A stretch of 23,632 bases of DNA from an uncultured Oscillospiraceae bacterium. Its GTDB lineage: Bacteria > Bacillota > Clostridia > Oscillospirales > Ruminococcaceae. A model generated the notes under the pieces. The model did no database searches and was not told where the DNA came from. It worked only from the letters and a program-made list of their open reading frames with translations. Positions 13,597-21,413 of the stretch are shown here, one piece after another. The first letter of the stretch is position 1; every line of letters starts with the position of its first letter. The position numbers were made by a program, and so were the translations under genes. The DNA lies in contig UQSL01000024.1 in assembly GCA_900543705.1 (NCBI GenBank), positions 1 through 23,632 of the forward strand. The letters run 5' to 3'.

Positions 13597-14952
13597 GTGG
13601 AAAAATTCTTTAAACTAAAAGAAAATGGCACGACCTTTTCGACGGAAGTCATCGCAGGTATTACCACTTTCTTTGCGATGGCGTATATCATCGCAGTGAA
13701 CCCGAATACCCTGAGCCAATCCGGTATGGAATGGGGCGCGGTTTTCCTCGCAACCATTATCTCTTCCATCATCGGCACCCTGATTATGGGCCTTGTGGCC
13801 AATGTCCCGTATGCACAGGCTCCCGGCATGGGGCTTAACGCTTTCTTTGTGTATACGGTCTGCTTTGCCCTCAAATTCACCTGGCAGCAGGCTCTCTCGA
13901 TGGTCTTTATCTGTGGCCTTATCAATATTCTCATTACGGTTACAAAGGTCCGGAAAATTATCATCAAGGCGATTCCAAAATCCCTGCAGAACGCCATCGG
14001 CGGCGGTATCGGTGTGTTCATCGCCTACATTGGCTTTTTAAACGTCGGTTTCATCAGCTTTGAGAGCGGCGTTCCTTCCATCCCGACTCTCAATCAGCCG
14101 GTTCTTTGGGTATTCCTGATCGGCATTGTGCTTTCTGTTATTCTGACGATTGCCAAAGTCAAGGGCGGTATCCTGATCGCCATTATCATTACCACCCTGA
14201 TTGGTATTCCGTTCGGCGTCACCACCACGGCGGATACCGTCAGCTTCACCGAAGCATGCAAAGCCCTGCCGACTACCTTCGGCGCTATCTTCACCTCTGA
14301 GGGTCTGCCCTCCCTGTTTGCAGACCCAGCACAGATCCCTCTGGTGCTCATTACCATTTTCGCATTTAGCATGTCCGATACCTTTGATACGATCGGTACC
14401 TTCATCGGCACCGGCCGCAGAACCGGTATTTTCAGCGAAGAAGATGAAAAAGCCCTGGAAAACAGCAAAGGCTTCTCCTCCAAGATGGACAAGGCCCTGT
14501 TTGCAGATGCTACCGCCACCTCCATCGGCGCTATCTTCGGTACCTCCAACACCACAACCTTCGTCGAAAGCGCCGCCGGGATCGGCGCAGGCGGACGCAC
14601 CGGCCTTACCTCCGTAATTACGGCAATCTGCTTTGCACTCAGTGCATTCCTCGCAACCTTTGTCAGTGCCATCCCCTCTGCGGCAACTGCTCCGGCACTT
14701 GTGATTGTCGGTTGTATGATGGTCTCCTCCTTTGCGGAAATCAAATGGGATGACCTTGAGGAAGCGGTTCCCGCATTCTTTGCCGGCTTGTTCATGGCAT
14801 TGTGCTACAGCATCTCCTACGGCATTGCGGCAGGCTTTATCTTCTACTGCCTGGTCAAGCTTTGCAAAAAGCAGGTGAAACAAATTCATCCGATCATTGC
14901 GACGGTTGCCATCCTGTTTATCCTCAACTTCATTTTGCAGGCTATCATCTAA
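13597..14952 (+). CDS. NCS2 family permease, AzgA-like (adenine/guanine/hypoxanthine uptake)
   Basis: The 451-residue protein has the 12-14 hydrophobic spans and motifs of the AzgA branch of NCS2 nucleobase transporters (compare PbuG and PbuO). They include TEVIAGITTFFAMAYII near the N-terminus, AQAPGMGLNAFF (about 69-80), the block FAFSMSDTFDTIGTFIGTGRR (about 254-274), and GTSNTTTFVESAAGIGAGGRTGL (about 313-335), which lines the substrate site. A GTG start with AAGGAGG 7 nt upstream was chosen. The frame is open far upstream, overlapping pit on the other strand, but that part is not homologous. Likely substrates are adenine, guanine or hypoxanthine. A strong terminator closes the single-gene unit. 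Confidence 0.93.
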   Translation: MEKFFKLKENGTTFSTEVIAGITTFFAMAYIIAVNPNTLSQSGMEWGAVFLATIISSIIGTLIMGLVANVPYAQAPGMGLNAFFVYTVCFALKFTWQQALSMVFICGLINILITVTKVRKIIIKAIPKSLQNAIGGGIGVFIAYIGFLNVGFISFESGVPSIPTLNQPVLWVFLIGIVLSVILTIAKVKGGILIAIIITTLIGIPFGVTTTADTVSFTEACKALPTTFGAIFTSEGLPSLFADPAQIPLVLITIFAFSMSDTFDTIGTFIGTGRRTGIFSEEDEKALENSKGFSSKMDKALFADATATSIGAIFGTSNTTTFVESAAGIGAGGRTGLTSVITAICFALSAFLATFVSAIPSAATAPALVIVGCMMVSSFAEIKWDDLEEAVPAFFAGLFMALCYSISYGIAAGFIFYCLVKLCKKQVKQIHPIIATVAILFILNFILQAII

Positions 14953-14986
14953 GACTTGAGATTAAGAAAACTGTCCTTCGGGGATC

Positions 14987-15022
14987 AAAAAAGCGGACGA
15001 TGCACTGCATCGTCCGCTTTTT
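14987..15022 (+). terminator. Intrinsic terminator after the purine permease
   Basis: GCGGACGATGC and GCATCGTCCGC form a perfect 11-bp stem with an ACT loop, flanked by AAAAAA on the left and TTTTTG on the right. It can work in both directions. Confidence 0.9.
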
Positions 15023-15047
15023 GTTTTACAGTACATGCGGCTTTACC

Positions 15048-15117
15048 CTGAGGCGCCTTTGGCGCAATCAGTGGAACAAATCTGCTTGCATATTTTGTTT
15101 TGGGGGGTTCCCCCCAA
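15048..15117. repeat. Two GC-rich palindromes in intergenic DNA
   Basis: CTGAGGCGCC-TTT-GGCGCAATCAG (15048-15071) and the perfect palindrome TTGGGGGGTTCCCCCCAA (15100-15117) lie between two terminators in a stretch without genes. They could be remnants of a repeat family (REP-like) or a small RNA. No open frame or promoter supports a gene. Confidence 0.5.
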
Positions 15118-15222
15118 GATGAGAATATTCAGGATGACAGATCTGTACCAATAACCTGGGACCGGCAGATATACCGAGCATACCTGCAAGGAGCAAACTT
15201 AAACAAGAATCCCTCCAAAGAC

Positions 15223-15257
15223 AAAAACCGCCCCGACTGTAAGAAGCCGGAGCGGTC
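15223..15257 (-). terminator. Intrinsic terminator after queT
   Basis: On the minus strand ACCGCTCCGGCT pairs with AGTCGGGGCGGT (one G-U and a small mismatch) and is followed by TTTTTGTC, 35 nt past the queT stop. Confidence 0.75.
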
Positions 15258-15291
15258 TGAGATGCAACCTAAATAATGGGAAAAGCCTGTC

Positions 15292-15831
15292 CTACTTGAT
15301 ACTACCGCCAAACAGCTTTGTATCCAGACCGGACTTGGTCAGGATAAAATACAAGAACAGCCCAATTACGATGCAGGGGATGGCCTGTCCTGCGGAAACA
15401 CTCAGGAAGTTGAGACCGTACAGGGAGAAATTAAACGGACTTGACTCAAAGAAGGTCAGCTCCGCACCGATAATAATTCCGTTAACAAGCACAGGCGGCA
15501 GGGTGGAGAGCACCGGTAGCCCTTTGATTCGGATGTTTCTGAACGCGTACGCGAGTAGTCCCGCAATCAAAGTCGCCGCCGATCCGAAAAAGATGTCGAT
15601 AAGTCCGGCAGGGTTGAGGCCGATGGCAAATCCAACCGCGTTGGAAAGCATACAGCCCACCGTCAGCCCCCAAATTGCATTCGGAGTAAAGACAGCCAGG
15701 ATGGTGAGCGCCTCCGCAAAGCGAATCTGTACGATTCCAAAGCCAAGCGGGGCGAGACAGAGCGTCAGTGCCGCGTAGAGCGCAGCAATCAGCGCGCAGC
15801 TCACCAGGGAGTGCACTTTTGTTTGTTTCAT
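15292..15831 (-). CDS. queT: QueT family transporter (queuosine precursor uptake)
   Basis: The 179-residue protein is a QueT (formerly DUF988) membrane protein, the substrate-binding S component of an ECF-type transporter for preQ1 or related queuosine precursors. Five to six hydrophobic spans are visible. Family motifs include the N-terminal ALIAALYAALTL, FGIVQIRFAEALTILAVFTPNAIWGLTVGC (about 31-60) and NGIIIGAELTFF (about 116-127). The segment GLNPAGLIDIFFGSAATLIAG is typical too. A preQ1-I riboswitch immediately upstream fixes the substrate group and suggests the transporter is shut off when preQ1 is plentiful. The ATG at 15831 follows AAAGGA. The general ECF module (EcfA, EcfA', EcfT) is not in this window and must be encoded elsewhere. 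Confidence 0.93.
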   Translation of the reverse strand: MKQTKVHSLVSCALIAALYAALTLCLAPLGFGIVQIRFAEALTILAVFTPNAIWGLTVGCMLSNAVGFAIGLNPAGLIDIFFGSAATLIAGLLAYAFRNIRIKGLPVLSTLPPVLVNGIIIGAELTFFESSPFNFSLYGLNFLSVSAGQAIPCIVIGLFLYFILTKSGLDTKLFGGSIK

Positions 15832-15840
15832 GTTCAGTTA

Positions 15841-15883
15841 TCCTTTCGTAGTTTGTTTTTAGGTCAGGAGGTTGCGACTGACC
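15841..15883 (-). promoter_or_regulatory. preQ1-I riboswitch of queT
   Basis: Minus strand: a six-pair stem GGTCAG/CTGACC (15878-15883 and 15862-15867) encloses the 10-nt loop TCGCAACCTC. That loop has the same length and framework as the Thermoanaerobacter preQ1-I aptamer loop (UCGCA....C, where the final C pairs with preQ1). The A-rich tail TAAAAACAAACTACG that fills the minor groove follows, and then the ribosome binding site AAAGGA. Position next to queT fits. The site overlap suggests control of translation. The class is recognised by pattern only. Confidence 0.85.
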
Positions 15884-15942
15884 GCACGGCGCTGCGTGCA
15901 TATATCATTCCCCGGCAGAAACCAAGGGGATATATCTGGGAA

Positions 15943-17313
15943 TTAACCGACGAGAATCTTGCCGTCGGGGATGATGACATCCTTCGGGGGTTTCCCGCGC
16001 AGGGCAAGCGCCAGCGCCAGGGAGACCGGTCCGACACGCCCGATAAACATCGTCATAATTAAAATGATTTTCGAGGGTATATTCGCCACACCGGTCACTC
16101 CGGTGCTCACTCCGACGGTTGCAAAGGCGGAGACGGATTCAAACAGGGCGTTCACCCCATTTACCTCTGCGTGGGCCTGATTGGTGAAGTAAATGATGAC
16201 AGAAGAGATGAAAACTGCCAAAACAGCAATACACACCACTGCCAGGGATTTGTAGACGACGTTTTTTTCGACCCTGCGTTTGAGGATAATCGTATCCCCT
16301 TTTCCGCGGATAACTGAGATGACGGTCATCACGATTACGGCAAATGTCGTCACCTTGATTCCGCCCGCTGTGGAACCGGGCGCTGCGCCGATAAACATCA
16401 GCGCAATACAGCCGAGCTTTGTCAGCCCGTGCAGGGAGTTGATATCAATGGAATTAAAGCCCGCCGTCCTCAAGGTGACAGACTGGAAAAATGCCGCCGT
16501 AAAGCGCTCGGAAACCGGCAGGGAGCCAAGCGTCGCCGGATTGTTCCACTCAATGACGAGGAACATCAACATGCCAAATAAAATCAGGAGGCCTGTCATG
16601 ATCAGGACAATCTTTGTATGAAGCATCAGGTTTTTGGTCTTTCGGTAGGTATAAATATCCTTCCAAACCAGAAATCCCAGGCCGCCGATGATAATGAGCG
16701 CGGAAACCGTCAGCATGACAACGGGGTTGCCGTTGTAGTTACACAGACTCGTATATTCGCCTTCCATACCAAGCAAGTCAAAACCCGCGTTGCAAAATGA
16801 GGAAATCGACATGAAGATGGAGATAAAAATCCCCTCCAAGCCGTATTTCGGCACAAAGGTGGTACTGAGAATCACTGCCCCGCAGAATTCCACTGCCAAA
16901 GAGATGAATACGACCGCTTTGACCAGGTGCGTGACATCAAAAAACGTGGTGGTATTGAGGGACTCCTGCGCAAGCTGCATGTTGCGCAGTCCAAGCTTTC
17001 TTCCAATGGCAACGTTGAAAAATGTGGTAAACGTAATGAGGCCAAGCCCTCCGATCTGGATGAGCATTAAGATGACAACCTTGCCGAATACCGACCATTT
17101 CACATAGGTGTCAAATACAATCAGCCCGGTGACACAAGTCGCACTGGTCGCCGTAAACAGGCAGTCGAGAAACTCCGACGCCTGGCCGTCGTTGGAGCTG
17201 ACGGGGAGCATGAGCAAGAGTGTTCCCACCAAAATGACCGCTGCAAAACTCACTGCAATCATACGCATCGGCAGGGATGGAGAATTACGTTTGCTCTGAG
17301 TTGTTAAGGGCAT
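15943..17313 (-). CDS. ktrB: TrkH/KtrB family potassium uptake protein
   Basis: The protein (456 residues from the chosen start) is a TrkH/KtrB-type potassium channel subunit of the membrane. Four pore-loop motifs can be seen in order: SATCVTGL, SFCNAGFD, LRTAGFNS and FATVGVSTG, each with the filter glycine. The loop MFIGAAPGSTAGGIKVTT, containing the gating region, and the C-terminal FIGRVGPVSLALAL are intact. The ATG at 17313 was chosen because AGAAAGG precedes it. The ATG at 17355 has no ribosome binding site and lies only about 14 nt behind the predicted transcription start. The regulatory RCK partner (KtrA/TrkA) is not adjacent. queT lies downstream on the same strand but has its own riboswitch, about 110 nt away. 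Confidence 0.93.
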   Translation of the reverse strand: MPLTTQSKRNSPSLPMRMIAVSFAAVILVGTLLLMLPVSSNDGQASEFLDCLFTATSATCVTGLIVFDTYVKWSVFGKVVILMLIQIGGLGLITFTTFFNVAIGRKLGLRNMQLAQESLNTTTFFDVTHLVKAVVFISLAVEFCGAVILSTTFVPKYGLEGIFISIFMSISSFCNAGFDLLGMEGEYTSLCNYNGNPVVMLTVSALIIIGGLGFLVWKDIYTYRKTKNLMLHTKIVLIMTGLLILFGMLMFLVIEWNNPATLGSLPVSERFTAAFFQSVTLRTAGFNSIDINSLHGLTKLGCIALMFIGAAPGSTAGGIKVTTFAVIVMTVISVIRGKGDTIILKRRVEKNVVYKSLAVVCIAVLAVFISSVIIYFTNQAHAEVNGVNALFESVSAFATVGVSTGVTGVANIPSKIILIMTMFIGRVGPVSLALALALRGKPPKDVIIPDGKILVG

Positions 17314-17375
17314 CAGTTTTTGCACCTTTCTCTCTACATAAAAGATGATTGGCATTAAGATTCCATCAAGGACTC

Positions 17376-17404
17376 ATTATAACAACCTTTGACAGGCTTT
17401 GCAA
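17376..17404 (-). promoter_or_regulatory. Promoter of the TrkH/KtrB gene
   Basis: On the minus strand TTGCAA (17399-17404) and TATAAT (17376-17381) are separated by 17 nt. The start of transcription would be near 17369, which supports translation from 17313 rather than 17355. Confidence 0.7.
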
Positions 17405-17699
17405 CCATCGATTTCTTCGAATTTTTCGCCGCTTGATTCGGCCAAACCTCGAATCACATTGGTTTTTCCCATTTTCCAGATCAAATCACGGTTCCTCTTG
17501 CGAATAAGGCCAAAGCTATAAACCGTTTTTTACTCAAAAAACCACTTCGATATTAGATATTAGCATTTCCCACGACCTTAAGGCGAATAATCCATCCCCT
17601 ACTTGAAAGCGGGGGATGGCTTTTAATCAGGGATTATGCGACCTCACGACAGGATTAGCGGAGCTTTTTCCCGTTCACAAAGACTGCTTACCCGTTGTC
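17405..17699. other. Intergenic stretch with one strong hairpin
   Basis: No gene is visible. CCATCCCC (17592-17599) pairs perfectly with GGGGATGG (17612-17619) around a 12-nt loop, and CTTTTAATC follows on the plus strand. The outer sequence ATAATCC at 17587 is echoed by GGATTAT at 17631. The hairpin resembles ends of IS605-type elements but no transposase trace lies beside it. As a terminator for apbE on the minus strand it lacks a T-run. Confidence 0.45.
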
Positions 17700-18689
17700 T
17701 CAGCCGAGCGAGAATGAAGAGGCAATGCCGTCGGTACAAAGCGTTGTCCCATCTGCAAGGAGAAAGACCGCTTCAAAGCCCCCCTGCGCCCGGTAAAACT
17801 CCATTCCCTGCTCCGGCCCCATCAGGAAAAGGGCAGTGGAATAGGCATCCGCCTTGGTGGAGGATTTACAGACGACAGTAACGCTGCGCACCCCGGTGTT
17901 TCCCGGAAGGCCGGTACTTGGGTCGAATATATGGTGATACCGCACCCCGTCCTGCTCAAAGTAGCGCTCATAATCCCCTGAGGTGACGATGGAGCAATCG
18001 CTGACGGCAAGCGTCCCATGCGTTTTTGTCTTGTCATCCGGGTCCTGGATTCCCACTTTCCAAGGATTAGCCCGGTCCCGCTGTCCGAGTACATAGACAT
18101 TTCCCCCCAGGGAGATTACCGCACGCTCAATCCCATATTCCCGCAGAATTTCGATGGCTCTGTCTGCGGCATATCCCTTTGCAATCCCTCCGAGGTCAAT
18201 CTGCGCTTCATCCAGTAGCTGAGCCGTGGTCTCCGTCACCACCAGCTTATCATAGCCGACCTTTTTAAGCGCCGAAGAAAGCTCTGATTCCAAAGGGACA
18301 TGTCCGGTTCCGGCATGGATATTCCACAGGCCGCTGACAGGTTCAACGGTTGGGTCAAACCGGCCATCCGTCTGCTGCGCATAGAGAAGCGACAGCCTCA
18401 GAAGTTCAAGCACTTCCGGCTGCAGCTCAACCGCTTCTCCCTGTGCGTGGTTGAGCCGGTAGATTTCGCTGGTTTCCTCGTTTTTGTCCAGCAGGGAATC
18501 AAGTCTGCGGATTTCCGAAATACAGGCATCCGCCGCCCGCTCCGCATTTTTGCCATAGACTTTTACCGTCATATAGGTGTCCATCGCAAAAAAGTCCTCC
18601 TGATAAGGCGTTCCGGCAGAAGCACAGCTGAAGTTGAGCAGGGAAAAGATACAGAGGAAGAGAAATAGCAGGATTTTTTTCTTTTTCAT
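17700..18689 (-). CDS. apbE: FAD:protein FMN transferase (ApbE), lipoprotein
   Basis: The 329-residue protein attaches FMN from FAD to threonines of target flavoproteins such as Rnf/Nqr subunits or other extracytoplasmic redox proteins. The N-terminus is a lipoprotein signal: KKKK, a hydrophobic core and NFSC with C22 as the lipid anchor, so it acts outside the membrane. Catalytic and binding motifs are AMDTYMTV (35-42), the glycine-rich DLGGIAKGYAADRA (165-178), SLGGNVYVLG (193-202), TSGDYERYF (236-244), HIFDPSTG (253-260) and the metal-binding D281 in KADAYSTALF. No Rnf, Nqr or FMN-binding target gene lies nearby, so its substrate is unknown. GGAG precedes the ATG. Confidence 0.95.
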   Translation of the reverse strand: MKKKKILLFLFLCIFSLLNFSCASAGTPYQEDFFAMDTYMTVKVYGKNAERAADACISEIRRLDSLLDKNEETSEIYRLNHAQGEAVELQPEVLELLRLSLLYAQQTDGRFDPTVEPVSGLWNIHAGTGHVPLESELSSALKKVGYDKLVVTETTAQLLDEAQIDLGGIAKGYAADRAIEILREYGIERAVISLGGNVYVLGQRDRANPWKVGIQDPDDKTKTHGTLAVSDCSIVTSGDYERYFEQDGVRYHHIFDPSTGLPGNTGVRSVTVVCKSSTKADAYSTALFLMGPEQGMEFYRAQGGFEAVFLLADGTTLCTDGIASSFSLG

Positions 18690-18744
18690 AGCAGTTTTGT
18701 TTCTCCACAGATTAGTTTTGTTTCTAATGGACAGGATACAATGA

Positions 18745-18771
18745 ATTATATCTTAAACAAATATTATATCA
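18745..18771 (-). promoter_or_regulatory. Promoter candidates of apbE
   Basis: Two minus-strand TATAAT boxes, at 18745-18750 and 18763-18768, precede apbE. The upstream one is preceded by TGA (extended -10). Neither has a convincing -35 box, so which is used cannot be decided. Confidence 0.4.
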
Positions 18772-18881
18772 CATTGGAGGGGTATTTGCGAAACCCCTGC
18801 GATAAATTTGTTCAATGGGTGAATATAAGACCTCTAATTTTAATTTTTTTTTAAGTTAGGCAGAAGAAGTAGACATAATAA

Positions 18882-18910
18882 TTGATAAATCCGCTTTTTT
18901 CGTTTATAAT
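18882..18910 (+). promoter_or_regulatory. Promoter of birA
   Basis: TTGATA (18882-18887) and TATAAT (18905-18910) are 17 nt apart. They show that the in-frame ATG at 18882 is part of the promoter and that the TTG at 18939 is the true start. Confidence 0.8.
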
Positions 18911-18938
18911 CAAAAGAAATACGCAGGGAGGTGGGAAA

Positions 18939-19922
18939 TTGTCAAAAGAAAAGCTGCTTGATTTGCTCCGGCAGCGGCAGGGGGACTACGTTTCCGGCAA
19001 CGAGCTTGGTATCGCTTTGGGAGTATCAAGAGCCGCAATCTGGAAAATGATCCAGGCTCTGCGTGCACAGGGCTATCAAATTGAGAGCCGGACAAATAAA
19101 GGATATTTTCTATTGCAGGGTTCCCACAAGATCCTGCCGGAAGAAATCAAGCGTCATCTGCACACAACGCAGCTCGGCCATCCTTTACGCCTACTGCGAA
19201 CGGCGGATTCTACCAATACTTTGGCAAGGCAGGAGGCCGCCAACGGTGCGAAAGAGGGACTTACCCTGATTGCCCTGCAGCAGACACAGGGCCGCGGCAG
19301 GCACGGACGGACGTTTTCCTCGCCATGCGGCGGTATTTACCTGAGTGTGCTGCTCCGCCCGGATATTCGTCTTGAGGAGCTTACCCTTATCACCCTGGCC
19401 GGTGCTGTGAGCGTGGCGCAGGCAACGGAGGAGCTCCTCGATATCCATCCGGGGATTAAATGGGTCAATGATTTGCTTCTCGACGGAAAAAAGCTCTGCG
19501 GGATTTTGACAGAAGCCTCGATGGAAGCGGAAACCGGACAGGTGGACCATGTCGTTGTGGGCATCGGGATCAATGTCGACGAAGCGCCTGTCATTGACGG
19601 GCCGGTAAAAAGTTGCGCGCTTTCCCAGTTCACCACCCGGGAAATTGATAAAAATGAGCTGATCGCCCGAATTCTGAGCCTGCTGGAGGAGTATCTCTTC
19701 GAAATCGGCAAGGGAGAACGGCAGCGCCTATTGCAAGCATACAGAAGCCGCCTTATCCTGCTTGACAAGGACATCTTCTTTGAACTGGAAGGAAGGCCCT
19801 GCCGGGCGCATGTGACCGGCTTGGACGAAGGCGGCGGGCTGGTGGTAACCCTCGCGGACAAAACCACTCGGGTCCTGCGTTCCGGAGAGGTGTCTATTCC
19901 GATACCGCCTGATACAAACTGA
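18939..19922 (+). CDS. birA: Biotin protein ligase and biotin operon repressor
   Basis: The 327-residue protein is the bifunctional type of BirA. Residues 1-60 are a winged helix: KLLDLLRQRQGDYVSGNELGIALGVSRAAIWK, then IESRTNKGYFLL as the wing. The ligase domain carries the biotinyl-AMP loop GRGRHGRTF (118-126), the strand GGIYLSVLLRP, the catalytic KWVNDLLLDGKKLCGIL (174-190) and GIGINV. The C-terminal SH3-like domain ends near EVSIPIPP. It activates biotin with ATP and transfers it to carboxylase subunits, and it can repress biotin genes as biotinyl-AMP complex. The TTG start follows GGGAGGTGG and a short leader. No biotin genes are adjacent; targets must lie elsewhere. Confidence 0.95.
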   Translation: MSKEKLLDLLRQRQGDYVSGNELGIALGVSRAAIWKMIQALRAQGYQIESRTNKGYFLLQGSHKILPEEIKRHLHTTQLGHPLRLLRTADSTNTLARQEAANGAKEGLTLIALQQTQGRGRHGRTFSSPCGGIYLSVLLRPDIRLEELTLITLAGAVSVAQATEELLDIHPGIKWVNDLLLDGKKLCGILTEASMEAETGQVDHVVVGIGINVDEAPVIDGPVKSCALSQFTTREIDKNELIARILSLLEEYLFEIGKGERQRLLQAYRSRLILLDKDIFFELEGRPCRAHVTGLDEGGGLVVTLADKTTRVLRSGEVSIPIPPDTN

Positions 19923-19931
19923 GACAAACAG

Positions 19932-19960
19932 TTGAATGGACAACCCATTTTTGCTATAAT
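19932..19960 (+). promoter_or_regulatory. Promoter of the LCP gene
   Basis: TTGAAT (19932-19937) and TATAAT (19955-19960) are 17 nt apart, with TGC before the -10 box. TGGACA occurs both inside the spacer and just behind the -10 box, a possible direct-repeat operator. Confidence 0.75.
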
Positions 19961-20007
19961 GGACAGGCTATCCAAGTATATCAAGTGATGAGAAAGAAGG
20001 GACTTGC

Positions 20008-21060
20008 TTGAAAAAGGCAAAAACAGCCTCCTTGCAGCCGGGCAAGAAAAAGAAAGCCCGTGTAGGCAATATCGTTGTCGCATGTGTCGTCTGTATTTTG
20101 GCAGTCGGCTTGCTGGGATTTTCCTATATCCTGTGGACCGTTGGCAAAGTTGAATATAATCCCATTACCAAAAACCCCTCGGAACTGGGCGTCAATACCA
20201 GTATCAGTGACAAGAGTATCACCAATATTGCATTGTTCGGTGTGGATTCCAGAAATGGAGAGGCTTCCCGTTCCGATGCCATCATGATTTTATCGGTGGA
20301 CAACAAACATAAAAAAATTAAGCTGTCCTCCATTTTGCGTGACAGCTATGTGGAAGTCCCCGGAAACGGCATGACAAAAATCAACCACGCCTATGCATAT
20401 GGCGGACCGGAACTTGCCATCCGCACCATCAACGAAAATTTCGGGCTGGACATCATGGACTATGTCACTGTTAACTTTGACCAGCTTGCCGATGTGATCG
20501 ATGCCATCGGCGGAATTGATATCGAGCTGAGTGAGGAAGAACGCGAAAGCGCCAACGGCAATATCTTTGCTTACGTCCAGGAAAGCGGCAAGGACATCCC
20601 GCTTGATTATATCGAAGGCTCCGGCATGCAGCACCTTTCCGGCGTCCAGGCGGTTGCCTATGCCCGTATCCGATACGTCGGCAACGGAGACTATGAGAGA
20701 ACCGACCGCCAGCGCCGGGTTTTGCAGCAGATGTTTAACAAAGTCATGGACATGAACGTCATGTCTTATCCGGGCCTTGTCAGTAAACTGCTCCCGCTAG
20801 TGGAGACTTCCCTTGACAGCAGCAGCATTATCTCCCTCGGCACCAAGGCGATCTCCAACGGCAAGCCTATTTTTGAGCAGACTCGCTTCCCACTCGACGA
20901 GGATTTCGGCAACGGCGGCGCGGGCACGACGATTGACGGCGTGTGGTACATGGTGTTTGACATTGACGCAACCGCTGAAAAGATGCAGGAATTTATCTAT
21001 GATGACATCCATCCAAACGATGGAACAGAGGCGGCAAATACCGCAGGCACTTACGAATAA
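20008..21060 (+). CDS. LCP family (LytR-CpsA-Psr) cell-wall glycopolymer transferase
   Basis: The 350-residue protein has a short basic cytoplasmic start (KKKKAR), one membrane span at about 22-44 and a large extracellular LCP domain. Family residues are visible: GVDSR (78-82), SRSDAIMILSVD (88-98), the LSSILRDSYVEVPG segment with R111-D112, KINHAYAYGGPELAIRTINENF (124-145), and ARIRY..GDYERTDRQRRVL, which carries the arginines that bind the pyrophosphate. LCP enzymes move teichoic acid or capsule-like polymers from undecaprenyl pyrophosphate to peptidoglycan. The start is a TTG with AGAAAGAAGGGA upstream and its own promoter. A strong terminator follows. Which polymer it attaches cannot be told. 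Confidence 0.93.
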   Translation: MKKAKTASLQPGKKKKARVGNIVVACVVCILAVGLLGFSYILWTVGKVEYNPITKNPSELGVNTSISDKSITNIALFGVDSRNGEASRSDAIMILSVDNKHKKIKLSSILRDSYVEVPGNGMTKINHAYAYGGPELAIRTINENFGLDIMDYVTVNFDQLADVIDAIGGIDIELSEEERESANGNIFAYVQESGKDIPLDYIEGSGMQHLSGVQAVAYARIRYVGNGDYERTDRQRRVLQQMFNKVMDMNVMSYPGLVSKLLPLVETSLDSSSIISLGTKAISNGKPIFEQTRFPLDEDFGNGGAGTTIDGVWYMVFDIDATAEKMQEFIYDDIHPNDGTEAANTAGTYE

Positions 21061-21082
21061 CCGTTTCACACGACCTTACCCG

Positions 21083-21117
21083 CCGGCAGGGGCCTGAAAG
21101 GCTCCTGTCGGTTTTTT
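21083..21117 (+). terminator. Intrinsic terminator after the LCP gene
   Basis: CCGGCAGGGGCC and GGCTCCTGTCGG pair over 12 positions, two as G-U, with a TGAAA loop, followed by TTTTTTG. Confidence 0.9.
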
Positions 21118-21413
21118 GTTTTCCGGCATTTTCCCCGCATGATGAGTCGATTTGTTTACAAAACACCCGTTTTCTTTGAAAAAATCTTATGCTATACTTT
21201 TCTTACATCAAAAAGCACCGTCTTTGTCCCGGCAGATAAAGAAAACAGAGGACAGTGACTATTTCCATGGTTCATCATGCGTGGAAAGACCTGCTAACAA
21301 AAGTCAAGTAGGAATTTAAAATATCTTGGTTCATAGAAATGGGACGCACAAAATCAAACCGCTGAGCAATTCAAAATCGAAAGGGCGGTCAGCCAGAGGT
21401 ATTCCGAATGAGA
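21118..21413. other. Intergenic DNA and right end of the IS110 element
   Basis: The left part holds a possible plus-strand promoter (extended -10 TGCTATACT ending at 21198) leading to a short frame that starts at ATG 21267 (MVHHAWKDLL) and stops at once at 21311. This may be the start of a gene cut by the insertion. From about 21289 the sequence seems to be the non-coding right end of the IS110 element. On the minus strand it contains TTGACT near its tip. Confidence 0.4.
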
